A DNA stretch of 64,000 bases, from contig NZ_JPUA01000032.1 of assembly GCF_002211105.1 (NCBI RefSeq), positions 16,480 through 80,479 on the forward strand. Direction: 5' to 3'. Shown here in pieces: positions 15,821 to 24,983 of the stretch. This stretch comes from Halomonas campaniensis. GTDB taxonomy: Bacteria > Pseudomonadota > Gammaproteobacteria > Pseudomonadales > Halomonadaceae. Numbering within the stretch: the first letter of the stretch is position 1; each line of letters starts with the position of its first letter. The translations under genes and the position numbers were made by a program. The notes below the pieces were generated by a model. The model was not told where the DNA came from. It saw only the letters and a program-made list of their open reading frames with translations, and searched no databases.

Positions 15821-16359
15821 AATATCTGTCCTCGGTTACGCTGACGATCAAGATACGCCGCCAGTCCTTCGTAAAAGCGCCCTGCCGCACCACTGGCGTT
15901 TTTGTCAAAGGCGGGCTTCATGAATGGCTGTGCTTTCATTCCAGGAGCGTGATAGCTGTAGAAGGTATATTTTCCGTCCGCTTTCCAGCGCTGGTGTCCC
16001 TTTAGGTTTCTGCGAACCTCTCTGGTGCCAGCATCCACCCCATGCTCAACAAGGCGAGCCTTATAGTCCTGCGCATACCCTCTTTGTTTCGTTACCGCGC
16101 CTATAAACAAAGCAGGGTCATCTGGCGCTAAACCATGCTTTTGCTTAAAGCTTTTGCTGAGCGCTCGAGTGCCTATTGATCTCTTTAACTTCCCAGTACG
16201 AACCGTTACGCCGGCCTTCATGGCTGGCCGTATAGGCCTGGCGACCTCTCTTAAGCCAGCCGACACCGCCCTGGTCTTTATATTCTTCTCCAGGTCTCTC
16301 AGGTCGCGCTCCATCCGGTCTAGATCGTCAGCTGATAATTGAAAATCAAACCCACTCAT
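15817..16359 (-). CDS. HK97 gp10-like head-tail/tail completion protein
   Basis: The 180-residue protein has the HK97 gp10 hallmarks: helical N-terminus (DLDRMERDLRDLEKNIKTRAV), the RTGKLKRSI motif near residues 55-65, and a C-terminal PFMKPAFDKNASGAAGRF. It acts at the head-tail joining interface. It overlaps the head-closure gene by 14 bases. Confidence 0.85.
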   Translation of the reverse strand: MSGFDFQLSADDLDRMERDLRDLEKNIKTRAVSAGLREVARPIRPAMKAGVTVRTGKLKRSIGTRALSKSFKQKHGLAPDDPALFIGAVTKQRGYAQDYKARLVEHGVDAGTREVRRNLKGHQRWKADGKYTFYSYHAPGMKAQPFMKPAFDKNASGAAGRFYEGLAAYLDRQRNRGQIL

Positions 16360-16681
16360 GACACATCAGCTCCAGTTCTGTACGGCGCCCACCAAGGTCG
16401 ATCGGGCGGCCCTCCAGTTGGTAGGTCATCCCGCCATGGCGTAGCCGTAGGGTTTTGCCTGTGGCGGCGGCAATGTCTGCCCGGTACCGCATGCGGATAC
16501 GGGCGGTGGTTTCGGCGTTGGCTTCTTGTGCGGCGAATAGCGTACGCCCGCGCAACTGCTCGACCTCGGCCCACACTTTGCCACCGGGTTGCCACCCTTC
16601 CGGTGTTGCACCTGAGTCGGTGCGATCGCCTTTTTGCCACCATTCGAGGGTGACCTGATCTCGCTTCTTTCCGATCTGCAT
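16346..16681 (-). CDS. Head closure protein (SPP1 gp16-like head-tail adaptor)
   Basis: The 111-residue protein is all-beta in pattern, opening MQIGKKRDQVTLEWW and containing KVWAEVEQLRGRTLFAAQ and the final RRTELELMCHEWV. These are features of the small head-tail adaptor family that plugs the portal vestibule after packaging. It sits between the gp6-like connector and the gp10-like gene, in the standard order. Confidence 0.85.
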   Translation of the reverse strand: MQIGKKRDQVTLEWWQKGDRTDSGATPEGWQPGGKVWAEVEQLRGRTLFAAQEANAETTARIRMRYRADIAAATGKTLRLRHGGMTYQLEGRPIDLGGRRTELELMCHEWV

Positions 16682-16684
16682 TGC

Positions 16685-17242
16685 TCACCCCACGGCATGG
16701 ATTCGATGAGGCGCCAGCAGCATATCCACGCCCATGGGTACTTCTTGATACCCGCCTGATGAAACGCTTTCGCGGTTTTCGTACCAGTGGCCGATCAGCA
16801 GCAAGATGGCTATCTCCACATCTGGTGGGGTTTCAGCCTCGCCTGCCGTGGCGGTAATGGTGACGCTTTCGGGTTCATCGGTGGTGCTGGGCCAGCGGCT
16901 ACCCCATTGCGGCGCCAGCAGCGGGTATATGGGGCGTGTGTCTAGCCGTAGCGTTTCAGCATCGAGTGATTGCTCGTTGCCTGCAGGGTCGATGTACTCA
17001 AGCGATTCAATGGCGGTTACCGGTGACCATGGCAGTTCAATGGCATCACTCCCCGCGGGGAAGCCGTCGAGCACCAGCGTTTTGGTGCGCGTGGTCAGCG
17101 TTGCCTGGGTGTAGTGCTCGGCGTATTGGTAGGCGCCGTTGATGAGCCCTTGAATAATCGCGTCTTCATCGGTGTAGGCCGTTGCTTCTTCTTCGGTAAT
17201 AGCTAACCGAAGGTGCAGCTTGGCGCGGGTTAACGTGATCAT
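16685..17242 (-). CDS. Head-tail connector (HK97 gp6-like)
   Basis: The 185-residue protein starts MITLTRAKLHLRL and has the IIQGLINGAYQYAEHYTQ helix and the DGFPAG...IELPWSPVTAIESLEY strand region typical of gp6-like connectors that bind the portal ring. The C-terminal helix contains ILLLIGHWYENRE. It is encoded directly downstream of the capsid region. Family assignment is confident. Confidence 0.85.
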   Translation of the reverse strand: MITLTRAKLHLRLAITEEEATAYTDEDAIIQGLINGAYQYAEHYTQATLTTRTKTLVLDGFPAGSDAIELPWSPVTAIESLEYIDPAGNEQSLDAETLRLDTRPIYPLLAPQWGSRWPSTTDEPESVTITATAGEAETPPDVEIAILLLIGHWYENRESVSSGGYQEVPMGVDMLLAPHRIHAVG

Positions 17243-17335
17243 TCAGGGGCTCTCAATAGTCAGAAACAGCTCATAGCCAGAAACAGCAACGCCGCCCGGG
17301 GGGCGGCGTTGGCATAGCGATAAAAGCAGCGAGGG

Positions 17336-17569
17336 CTAAACCTTATCGGCGCCTTCGGTGCCTTTGGCGGGTTTGTTCGCGCCAGCGGCCTTGGCCTGCT
17401 CGGCTTCGGCGGCTTTGTGCTCTGAAGCGGGGATAGCAATCTTGCGCTCTTTTAGCTGCTTGGCTTTGTCTTCCGGGAAGCCTGCGCGATCCGTACGGGA
17501 GTAGCGGCCATAGGGTTTTAGAAACACCATGGTGATCAGCTTTTCAGCCGGTTGTTTTGTGGTGGCCAT
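17336..17569 (-). CDS. Small phage protein between capsid and connector genes
   Basis: The 77-residue product has a short structured part (LITMVFLKPYGRYSRTDRAGFPEDKAKQL) and an Ala/Lys/Glu-rich C-terminal tail. Small genes with this pattern follow the major capsid gene in many HK97-like phages; function is unknown. A perfect GCCGCCC/GGGCGGC hairpin without a T run lies just downstream (17294-17311), and a 9-bp hairpin lies upstream. Confidence 0.7.
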   Translation of the reverse strand: MATTKQPAEKLITMVFLKPYGRYSRTDRAGFPEDKAKQLKERKIAIPASEHKAAEAEQAKAAGANKPAKGTEGADKV

Positions 17570-17647
17570 GGGTGGCTCCTGTCATCAAAGAGGTAACGAT
17601 TAAGGCCCGCACGCGGCGGGCCTTGGATGTGCTGGTTAAAGCAAGCC

Positions 17648-18946
17648 TTACCAGGTGACTTCGGTACCCATCACCAGGCCTTCTGGGTGGCGGAAGGCAA
17701 TATCGTGCTCTTTCACCACACGCAACAGCGACTGATTACGGCTAAACGCGGAAACCAGATTGCCGCTGCCGTCTTTGTAGGTCGCTTCTCGGCTAAAGTC
17801 GATGGTCATTACATCGCTGTCACCGATAACGACATCATTGAAGTCAGCGAAGTAGATCTCGGTTTCGTTGTTATTGCCCGCCGTGGAGGTATCCAGGTTG
17901 ACCGGGATGGTAGTGGTGTGGCGAATCGGGTAGCCCTTCAACTGGCCTTGGGCCATTTCGGGGTAAACCTTATTGCCGTTACCGTCGCGCATTCCGAACA
18001 GTTTCATGTAGGTGCGCGGTGACAGGCCCCAGCCCGGCTCAATTAGCAGGCTGTCACTTTCCATCAGTTTAAGCATCAAGCTATCAAGGTAGGCGTCAAT
18101 CGTTTGCAGATCGGCGGTACCCGACCACGGCACAACGCGCCCTGCATCGACGCACACAGCGCGGAAGCCGGTGGGGGTGTCGTTGGTGCCGTCATCGCGA
18201 AGGAAACCTTTATCTTCACGTACGGCCATACTGGCGAGCATGTCGTTAAGGAAGATCTGTTCAACCTGAAAGCCTGCCCGCCCAATCAGTTGGTTGCTCA
18301 TGGGCACCAGCGTGATCATGGTTTTGGCGTTCAGTTTCACGTCGTCAGTGTTGGCCTCGGTCGCCAGCACATCGGAGCCTTCACCCACATAGCTAGACGT
18401 TGCACCAGACGCCATGCGTGGAATGCTCAGGTTGCCATTCGGCAGCGGCATGGAGCGAGCACCCAAGGCACGCACAATGGTTTTAGGACGCAGCAATTCA
18501 ATCACTTCGTTGTGCATGTTCTCTGGCACCAGCGAACCGCCGGAGCCTGCACTGGTGTCGATGGCCATCGCTACGTCAGCATCGCCAATTTCACCGCTGG
18601 CGAACTTGGACGCCAATTGCATATCGCCCTTACCCGCTGCCACAGCCATGGCCATACGCGCCACCTTGGCACCGGTGTACTGCTTAAGTTCGGGTTTGAT
18701 ATGCACCGCGGCCGATTGACCACCTCCAAAGGCGGGTACCTGTTCGGCGGAAGCGGCGTTCATACGCTCAATGTTTTCAGCGCGGGAAAGCTTGGCGCTG
18801 ATTTCATCAAACTCGGTGGCCAGCTTTTCAAATTCAGCCAGTTGCTCTTCGTTCAGCTCACCCGCTTCCATTTCTATAGCGGCCAGCGCCTGCACTTGCG
18901 CGTTAATCTCGGCACGCTTGCGGCGGAGTTCTTCGATATTAGGCAT
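17648..18946 (-). CDS. Major capsid protein, HK97 family, with N-terminal delta domain
   Basis: From ATG 18946 (GAGGAAG site upstream) the product has 432 residues. The first 75 residues are a coiled-coil delta/scaffold domain (EELRRKRAEINAQVQALAAIE). The HK97 fold follows with the IDTSAGSGGSLVPE segment, SIPRMASGATSSYVGEGS, and the C-terminal FSREATYKDGSGNLVSAFSRN/AFRHPEGLVMGTEVTW. In this family the upstream protease removes the delta domain during prohead maturation. An intrinsic terminator-like hairpin lies 25 bases upstream of the start. Confidence 0.95.
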   Translation of the reverse strand: MPNIEELRRKRAEINAQVQALAAIEMEAGELNEEQLAEFEKLATEFDEISAKLSRAENIERMNAASAEQVPAFGGGQSAAVHIKPELKQYTGAKVARMAMAVAAGKGDMQLASKFASGEIGDADVAMAIDTSAGSGGSLVPENMHNEVIELLRPKTIVRALGARSMPLPNGNLSIPRMASGATSSYVGEGSDVLATEANTDDVKLNAKTMITLVPMSNQLIGRAGFQVEQIFLNDMLASMAVREDKGFLRDDGTNDTPTGFRAVCVDAGRVVPWSGTADLQTIDAYLDSLMLKLMESDSLLIEPGWGLSPRTYMKLFGMRDGNGNKVYPEMAQGQLKGYPIRHTTTIPVNLDTSTAGNNNETEIYFADFNDVVIGDSDVMTIDFSREATYKDGSGNLVSAFSRNQSLLRVVKEHDIAFRHPEGLVMGTEVTW

Positions 18947-18970
18947 GGTACTTCCTCTTCGTTTAGGCAC

Positions 18971-18993
18971 AAAAAAGGCGGCTCATGGCCGCC
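18971..18993 (-). terminator. Terminator-like hairpin between protease and capsid genes
   Basis: On the minus strand GGCGGC-CATGA-GCCGCC is followed by six T residues. It lies just upstream of the most highly expressed late gene, which makes full termination unlikely; partial read-through, mRNA 3' end protection or antitermination are possible. Confidence 0.75.
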
Positions 18994-19015
18994 GTGATGT
19001 CGCTCCGCCGCGTGG

Positions 19016-19954
19016 CTAGAGCTGACAACTGGTGTCGAACGCCCGCGCCTGGGCGCGAATGCTTCGGTTGTTTCGTGGGGTGGTACCGGTGTTTCTGGTG
19101 TAGCGCTGCGAGATAGTGTCGATGGCGTCTTGTGCGGGGGCGATCTCATCGATGAGTTTTAGGGCAAGCGCTTCTTTTGGCCGGAACAGTCGCGCTTCGG
19201 TATCAACGATCGCTGACACATCCAGCCCGCGGAAGCTGGAAACGGATTCTGTGAATTCGCTATAGGCGACATCCAACATTCCATTAATCTCCTGCACGGC
19301 TTGGTCGGTGATCGGCTCATGCGGGGAGCCGTTGTTCTTGTGGGCGCCGCGGTAGTAGGTGTTGAACGTGATGCCCATCTCCTGTTCCATGCGGCTGACT
19401 TCATAGGTTTCGATAATCACGCCGATGGAGCCAACGCCCGCGGTAGGGCTGGCGACGATGCGAGAGCAGGCCGACGCTAGGTAGTAACCCGCCGAGTAAG
19501 CAGCGAAGTTGACGATCGCCGTAATGGGCTTAATGGCCGTGCTGGCCCGGATGAAATCGGCGAGCTCTTTACAGCCCATGGCGTGACCACCGCCGGTGTG
19601 GAAGTCGAGCGCGATCTCTTCGACCATTTCATGCTTTAACGCGGCGGTGATTTGGCTACGCAAGCGCTCATAGGAAAGCAGCTCTTCACATGCAGCGGTG
19701 ATGTGACCACGACGCGCCACCAACACACCGTGCACGGGAATAACCGCAATGCGACCTGATACCTGTAGACGCTGCATTTCGCGGTCTTCGCTGCTGCCTG
19801 ACTCCATGCCCAGACTTTGCGGTAGGTCGTTAGCGCGCCCTAGCAAGCGAGGTTCCAGCACGTTACGCACTGCCTGCACTAGCGTGGGTGTTGCGTACAG
19901 GGGTGTCTTAAACACCATGGACGCGATGTGCGGGTAGTTGATCATTGCGTGCAT
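19016..19954 (-). CDS. Prohead protease, S49 (SppA/ClpP-fold) family
   Basis: The 312-residue protein carries the S49 catalytic pattern: FHTGGGHAMG oxyanion-region glycines near 119-127, nucleophile S154 in AAYSAGYYLAS, and general base K206 in YRGAHKNN. VGSIGVI near residue 175 is also typical. It is expected to cleave the delta domain of the capsid protein encoded next. It starts 13 bases inside the end of the portal gene. Confidence 0.9.
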   Translation of the reverse strand: MHAMINYPHIASMVFKTPLYATPTLVQAVRNVLEPRLLGRANDLPQSLGMESGSSEDREMQRLQVSGRIAVIPVHGVLVARRGHITAACEELLSYERLRSQITAALKHEMVEEIALDFHTGGGHAMGCKELADFIRASTAIKPITAIVNFAAYSAGYYLASACSRIVASPTAGVGSIGVIIETYEVSRMEQEMGITFNTYYRGAHKNNGSPHEPITDQAVQEINGMLDVAYSEFTESVSSFRGLDVSAIVDTEARLFRPKEALALKLIDEIAPAQDAIDTISQRYTRNTGTTPRNNRSIRAQARAFDTSCQL

Positions 19955-21219
19955 GCGAGTATTCCCTCGATCTCTTGCATTTGTTGGGGTGTGGCATTCA
20001 GCGAGTTCTGCATCTGCTGTGAATCCACCATGTTCATGGGGCTCAGGTAGCGATCGCCTCCCTTGATAGGCGGCATGTTTTCCAGGCGCCGAATGTCGTT
20101 AACGCTGAGCCAGCCCCACTGGCGGGCGATGGCGTAGGCTTCAAAGCGTGACTTCTGGTCGCCGCGCAGCAGACCGGATACGTTGAACTCGATGTAAAGG
20201 TTTTTGCGCTCTGCCGGTATCAGCAGGTCGCGCATCATCGCGGCCTCTTTGCGCTTGATCCACGGCATCAAGGTGTAGATGACGAACTGCAGGCCAAGGT
20301 GCTCAATGTTGTTAAACGTGGCCTTGTCCAGGTGCTGGATCATGTTGGGCGCGACGCGATATAGCCGGCACACTTCCACCACCCCGAAGTTGCGTGACTC
20401 AAGCAGCTGGGCCTTCTCGTTATCCATGGCCAGTTGCTTGTACTGCATGCCCTCTTGCAGGAGGGCGACAGAAAAGGCATTGCGTAAGCCGCCGCCATGA
20501 CGCTCTGTAAACTTGCTCAGCAGCCGATCAACGGAGCCTTGATCCTTTATCGCAGTTGCTTCACGAGGGCGCTCAATCACCCCGGCCATCGTGGCGCCAC
20601 GTTGAAAGACTGCTGACGCGTGTTGCTCGGTTGCCATGGTTAAGCCGATGGTGTCGGCGTTGGTGGCAATAGGAGAAAGGCCTACAAAACCATCTAGCGA
20701 GAACGCTTTAACGTGATGCACGGAGCGCATCGGCAGTATCTGGTTTTTGTAATCCAGCAGTTGGTAATACGGCAGGCCATCCGGCCCTTTTAGCACCCCA
20801 ACCTTCTTGGGGTGGACGGGGATTAGCTCTGTTGGGTAGCCAGCACCATCGCGTTCAATCAGTGAGAATTCATTTCCTTCCAACGCCAGGTGGCCCATGC
20901 CCTGTTCGTAATACTCGAACGTGGTGTCTTTTCGGTTGGGCTGGCTATGGATCACGTCATACAGCGGGTGATCGGTCGCACGCTCGCGCCCGCCTTTGTC
21001 GTCGCGGCGGTAGAGCTCACAGGGCAATTGCGCCAGCGACTCCGCCAGCAGGGTGACGCAGCCACGTAGCGCGCTAACGCCCAGGGCGGTTTCAGTGTTC
21101 ACCATGGTGCCAGCGGCGCTTTGGCGGCTGGTGTTTGAGCTCACCCAATTGCCTGTCCAATCCTGGCTTTTCTGCGGGCTGCCGGTGGCGGCTGAGTTGA
21201 AGAGGCTAGGCCAGAACAT
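19942..21219 (-). CDS. Portal protein, HK97 family
   Basis: The 425-residue protein has the phage portal (HK97) pattern: GVSALRGCVTLLAESLAQLPCELYRR near 49-74, HPLYDVIHSQPN, LEGNEFSLIERDG, and the C-terminal ENMPPIKGGDRYLSPMNMV. Twelve copies form the packaging vertex and DNA gate. Its ATG overlaps the stop of the upstream small membrane protein (TAATG). Confidence 0.95.
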   Translation of the reverse strand: MFWPSLFNSAATGSPQKSQDWTGNWVSSNTSRQSAAGTMVNTETALGVSALRGCVTLLAESLAQLPCELYRRDDKGGRERATDHPLYDVIHSQPNRKDTTFEYYEQGMGHLALEGNEFSLIERDGAGYPTELIPVHPKKVGVLKGPDGLPYYQLLDYKNQILPMRSVHHVKAFSLDGFVGLSPIATNADTIGLTMATEQHASAVFQRGATMAGVIERPREATAIKDQGSVDRLLSKFTERHGGGLRNAFSVALLQEGMQYKQLAMDNEKAQLLESRNFGVVEVCRLYRVAPNMIQHLDKATFNNIEHLGLQFVIYTLMPWIKRKEAAMMRDLLIPAERKNLYIEFNVSGLLRGDQKSRFEAYAIARQWGWLSVNDIRRLENMPPIKGGDRYLSPMNMVDSQQMQNSLNATPQQMQEIEGILACTQ

Positions 21220-21416
21220 TAGCTATCCTCTTCGTTTTTGGTGACCGGTGGTGGTTGGTTTGCCTGGGCGGCTGCTTTGGAGGCTAGCCACGACCAGAAC
21301 AGGCAGAAGCTGCCCGCGACGATATAGCCCGCGGCGGGCAGTACCAGCCACGCGCCAAACGCGACTAGCCCGACACCCAGCAGGCCAACTGTGAAGGTGA
21401 TGAAATTGATCAGCAT
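21219..21416 (-). CDS. Small two-TM protein between terminase and portal genes
   Basis: The 65-residue protein consists of two hydrophobic segments (FITFTVGLLGVGLVAFGAWLVL and GYIVAGSFCLFWSWLA) and a short polar tail. It is squeezed between TerL and portal with overlaps on both sides, so it is certainly co-translated. Small membrane proteins at this site occur in some phages and remain uncharacterised; a holin or exclusion role is possible but unsupported. Confidence 0.75.
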   Translation of the reverse strand: MLINFITFTVGLLGVGLVAFGAWLVLPAAGYIVAGSFCLFWSWLASKAAAQANQPPPVTKNEEDS

Positions 21417-23125
21417 GTAACGTCCGAGGTGTCGTAAATGGATTCTTCCGGCTCGTCGTTTTCGGTGAGCACGGCGCGACCGAGCGCCATCAAGATGGCG
21501 ATGATGCCGTCGATCTTGTTGTCGGGCTTTTCTTTGCGTGGGTAGATGTTGTCTTTCGCGTCTGCCTTGGCGACCACGTTGCTGGCCATCCAGGTAAGCA
21601 CCGGATCCTTGGCATGCCGGAAGCGCCCGCCTGTGATAGCGGCTTCCATTTCCCGCATGGCGGGGCTCATGTTTTGAACAGTGTTGCGGTACTCAACAAT
21701 GCTGGCACCGTCTGCCATTAACTGGTGGGCAAGCTGGGTAGCACGCCAGGGGTCGTAGGCGATTTCGGTGATTTCGAATAAGCCCGCCAGGTCTTTGATG
21801 TCATCGCGAATTACATCGAAGTCCAGCTCTTCGCCATCGGTGATAATCAGATCACCGCTATTCACCCACGTTTCGTAAGCAGCCTTGTTGTTACTGGCCC
21901 GCTCCACCGCCCCTTCGGGTAGGTAGTTACGAACGAATACCGTCCAGCGGGTTTTCATGCGCCCTTTCTTATCGGGCACTTCGTCACGGAACAACAAAGC
22001 GATGCTCGCGATGTCGGTCTTACTGGCGAGATCCACGCCTAACCAGCAGGCCTTGCCGATGAAGTCTTCTATCTTTAACGACTCATCACCCAGCGCGTGC
22101 CAGCTGGCCATGTTGAGCCACGCGGTGCGCGCACTTACCCAGACATTTAGGTGCTTGGTGAGGAAGCTGTTTTGTCGGCTTGGGTAGCGAACGGCGTCGC
22201 GTTGGGCCTTGAGTAGAAACTCTTCACTGACGGATATGCCAAAGTTCGGGTTAGCTTTGCGCAGTACCGCTGGGTCTTTCCAATCGTCACCATCGTCGAT
22301 GGTGTAGATGATGCCGAATAGTTCGTCATTGGGCAGCGCATCATCAAGCATCTGCTGTGCTTGGCGGCGCTTGTCGTAACAAGGGCCTGCTAGATTAAAG
22401 CCTGCCGTAGTGATGATGAACATCAACGGCTGGTCACGAGACCCCATGCCCGTCGCCATGGTGTCGTAGAGGTCGGGCGTTTGGTGTTCGTGGAATTCGT
22501 CAACGACTGCGCAGGATGGCGAGCTACCGTCACCCGGGTTCCCGATTAGTGGCTCAAGTCGTGAACCATCTTCGGGAATCGAGATGTTCTTCGCCATTAT
22601 CTCGATGCCCGCCATGCTAACTAGCGCTGGCGATTTATTAAGCATCAATCGAGCGGGACGAAACACTTCCCAGGCTTGCTTCTCTGTAGTGGCACCACAG
22701 TAAACCTCTGCGCCGTACTCCCCATCTGCGCACAGCATGTAATTAGCGACGCCAGCTGCAATAACTGACTTACCGTTTTTACGGCCTACCTCGATATAGG
22801 CTTCAGTAAAACGGCGTAGCCCGGTTTTCTTTTTCAACCAACCAAAAGTGCTGGCAAAGATGAATAGCTGCCACGGCTCCAGCGTTATCAGCTTTCTTTC
22901 ACGTGCCCACTTGCCTTTGGTATGTGGAAGCAGCTGAACAAATTCACAAACCCGCTCGGCTTCGTCCTTATCGAACCGGTACGGATATGACCGGGACTTC
23001 TGCGCCTTGAGATCGTCCAGATGGCGCTGGCAGGCCTGCCGTACCTCCTTGCACGCGGGAATCTTTTTGGCCACTACGTCCCGAGCGTACTTGTTCGCGG
23101 CGTTGACGTTCGGGTAGCTGGCCAT
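21410..23125 (-). CDS. Terminase large subunit
   Basis: The 571-residue protein has an ATPase domain with Walker A GRKNGKS at 114-120 and Walker B VVDE at 207-210, then a C-terminal nuclease domain beginning near WLGVDLASKTD and continuing with ITEIAYDPWRATQLA and the metal-binding NKIDGI region. It drives DNA packaging and cuts concatemers together with the P27-type small subunit, and in this group also with an adjacent HNH nuclease. The family is the lambda/HK97-type TerL. Confidence 0.97.
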   Translation of the reverse strand: MASYPNVNAANKYARDVVAKKIPACKEVRQACQRHLDDLKAQKSRSYPYRFDKDEAERVCEFVQLLPHTKGKWARERKLITLEPWQLFIFASTFGWLKKKTGLRRFTEAYIEVGRKNGKSVIAAGVANYMLCADGEYGAEVYCGATTEKQAWEVFRPARLMLNKSPALVSMAGIEIMAKNISIPEDGSRLEPLIGNPGDGSSPSCAVVDEFHEHQTPDLYDTMATGMGSRDQPLMFIITTAGFNLAGPCYDKRRQAQQMLDDALPNDELFGIIYTIDDGDDWKDPAVLRKANPNFGISVSEEFLLKAQRDAVRYPSRQNSFLTKHLNVWVSARTAWLNMASWHALGDESLKIEDFIGKACWLGVDLASKTDIASIALLFRDEVPDKKGRMKTRWTVFVRNYLPEGAVERASNNKAAYETWVNSGDLIITDGEELDFDVIRDDIKDLAGLFEITEIAYDPWRATQLAHQLMADGASIVEYRNTVQNMSPAMREMEAAITGGRFRHAKDPVLTWMASNVVAKADAKDNIYPRKEKPDNKIDGIIAILMALGRAVLTENDEPEESIYDTSDVTC

Positions 23126-23131
23126 GGAGCT

Positions 23132-23602
23132 TCATCGCTTTTTGCCTATAAGGTCTTTGAATGGGTTACCGGCTTCTTTCGCACCAGGTATGGCGAGACG
23201 CGAACGGCTAGAAGGATCCAAGCCTAAGGCGCTGCCAAACGTCACGAGCTGCTTAAGAGATTCATTCGCCACGGTGCAGGCGGGGTTCTTCACTTCGGAG
23301 TTCATGCCCTGCACCGTGATGCCGTTCTTAGCGATGTCGGCTTCAGCCTTTCGCCACCGCGCATAAGCAGCGCAGTAGGCTTCCAAGTTGGCAAGGTCAG
23401 ATCCGGTAAGGATCTTGGAGCTCACTAGCCAAGGGCCAATTTTCTCCCACATCTGGATGCCGATCGGGTCAAGCCAATCAGGCGGAAGCGGCACTTCGGT
23501 AAGCTCATCGCCTTGGGGTTCATCGTGGTTAACAGCACGCTTTCCGGCGTTGCCTTGCACCGCTTTCAGGTGGCTCGGTTTAGGTTTGCGACCTCTTGTC
23601 AT
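23132..23602 (-). CDS. Terminase small subunit, P27 family
   Basis: The 156-residue protein has the P27 signature: basic start MTRGRKPKPSHLKAVQGN, the PLPPDWLDPIGIQMWEKI motif, and a helical LANLEAYCAAYARWRKAEADI. The C-terminal LDPSSRSRLAI is also typical. It recognises phage DNA and recruits TerL, whose gene starts 6 bases downstream. Confidence 0.93.
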   Translation of the reverse strand: MTRGRKPKPSHLKAVQGNAGKRAVNHDEPQGDELTEVPLPPDWLDPIGIQMWEKIGPWLVSSKILTGSDLANLEAYCAAYARWRKAEADIAKNGITVQGMNSEVKNPACTVANESLKQLVTFGSALGLDPSSRSRLAIPGAKEAGNPFKDLIGKKR

Positions 23603-23764
23603 TTGCTAATTCCTCGCGCCGACCTGATTTTTCAATTTCGCGGGTATAAAAATAAGGCTAACGTGTCGGTGTCCAGGCCCGAAAGGCTCCAGAAAGTTAC
23701 CCTCCCCTACCCCGGAAGCATTTAAATGCAAAAGATTGCCATTTAAATTTAATTACAGATGAAT

Positions 23765-24505
23765 TCAACCTTCTTGCTCGACAGGCTTGCTTTTAGGGCC
23801 GGTGTTACCTTTTCGAGGAGAGAAAACATCGTTATGTGCCCAGCCCGCATTCATGCGGTACTCAATAGAAGCAACACTTATACCAAGGGTACGCGCCCAC
23901 TCGCTCAGGCACATTGTTTTCCCATGGGCCGTGTATCGCCGACTGGATTGCAATCGCTTGGTTTGTTTCATCTTCTCGTGGCCGCGCTTTTGATTACAAA
24001 AAGCGCAGCTAGCTACAAGGTTTTTAGCTGAATTGTCATCACGAACATCATTAAGGTGATCAACATGCATGTCATCCCAAGTCACGATCTCGCGGCACCA
24101 GTAACAACTAAACGGCCCTTCACCGTGAACTTTATAAAAGACCTCGCGATGCTCATAAATCCTTGGATGCCTGCCTCGCTGCAAAGGATGACCAGGAGAA
24201 TAAGTCAACATGTAGCCATGTGAGTGAACGAGATTACCTGGTATAACCACATTCTTTTTCTCTATCTGTCCATTTCTGCGCATTCGCATATAGTGCTTTT
24301 CACAAAGACCTGCGCCCACTCTATTCGCATGGCATTCGCAACCAGCAACAGAGCAAAGCGGCAAATCATTTCGCCTGTCCTTAGCATGCATCTGGTTAGA
24401 ACTAACTTGACAAGCATCAGAGCAATACTTTCGGTCTTTACCGCGAGAAACTTTATAACTGAATTGCCCGCCGCAATGCGGGCAAGTACGATAGCGAGTA
24501 GCCAT
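23765..24505 (-). CDS. HNH homing-type endonuclease with zinc fingers
   Basis: The 246-residue protein has an N-terminal zinc finger (CPHCGGQF...CSDAC), a second Cys/His-rich module (CSVAGCECHANRVGAGLCEKHY), then an HNH core (HREVFYKVHGEGPFSCYWC, MHVDHLND, N and CAFCNQKRGH) and a C-terminal helical DNA-contact region (LSEWARTLGISVASIEYRM). This is the plan of free-standing homing endonucleases that invade packaging regions. It lies between the small HNH gene and TerS, a 160-base gap from TerS, and has a lower GC content than its neighbours, consistent with later insertion. Confidence 0.85.
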   Translation of the reverse strand: MATRYRTCPHCGGQFSYKVSRGKDRKYCSDACQVSSNQMHAKDRRNDLPLCSVAGCECHANRVGAGLCEKHYMRMRRNGQIEKKNVVIPGNLVHSHGYMLTYSPGHPLQRGRHPRIYEHREVFYKVHGEGPFSCYWCREIVTWDDMHVDHLNDVRDDNSAKNLVASCAFCNQKRGHEKMKQTKRLQSSRRYTAHGKTMCLSEWARTLGISVASIEYRMNAGWAHNDVFSPRKGNTGPKSKPVEQEG

Positions 24506-24582
24506 TGATGTGACTCCATAACAGTCCGCTGTGGTTAGAGCCGCCTTGGTGTTAGCGCACTTGGCGGCTCACTTAATCCTAT

Positions 24583-24939
24583 CTAGTCTCCCCACTTTTC
24601 TCTATTTGTTTTGCGCTTGTGACAATCGCGGCTTATTGCACGCAAGTTGCTCATCAAATCCTTTCCGCCCCGAGATAACGGAATTATATGATCAACCTCA
24701 TGGGCTGGAGTGATGCGGCTCTCTTTAATGCAGTCATCACATTGACACAAGTATCTATCACGCCGCATCACTGCATCCCGCAACCGACGCCAAGGGCGCC
24801 CGCCTCGGCCTGATCTTTTATGGTCTGGCTTCTTCCAGGCAACTGCTTGATCGGCGTGCTTGTCGCAGTAGCCGTGCTTGTGCGTGGTTTTGCCAGCGCA
24901 CATGGGGGCGCGGCATGGGCGTGGCGGAGAGGTAGGCAT
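24583..24939 (-). CDS. HNH endonuclease of the packaging module
   Basis: The 118-residue protein has paired cysteines (CRAPMCAG, CQCDDC) and a compact HNH motif (EVDHIIPLSRGGKDLMSNLRAI...CHKRKTNRE). In HK97-type phages an HNH protein of this size encoded beside TerS is needed with TerL for specific end cleavage. The unrelated-looking HNH gene at 23765 now separates it from TerS. Confidence 0.88.
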   Translation of the reverse strand: MPTSPPRPCRAPMCAGKTTHKHGYCDKHADQAVAWKKPDHKRSGRGGRPWRRLRDAVMRRDRYLCQCDDCIKESRITPAHEVDHIIPLSRGGKDLMSNLRAISRDCHKRKTNREKWGD

Positions 24940-24983
24940 TGCGCTAACCTGTTTAGGTAAATTTAACTTTTAAGAGGTTCTGT

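Noticed and set aside
17284..17311. Terminator after the gp6-like/small protein junction
   Set aside because: A strong GCCGCCC/GGGCGGC hairpin is present but no T run follows on the minus strand, so it was not called a terminator.
18104..18997. 297-codon plus-strand frame opposite the major capsid gene
   Set aside because: Antisense to a confident HK97 capsid gene; His/Gly-rich composition is that of a shadow frame.
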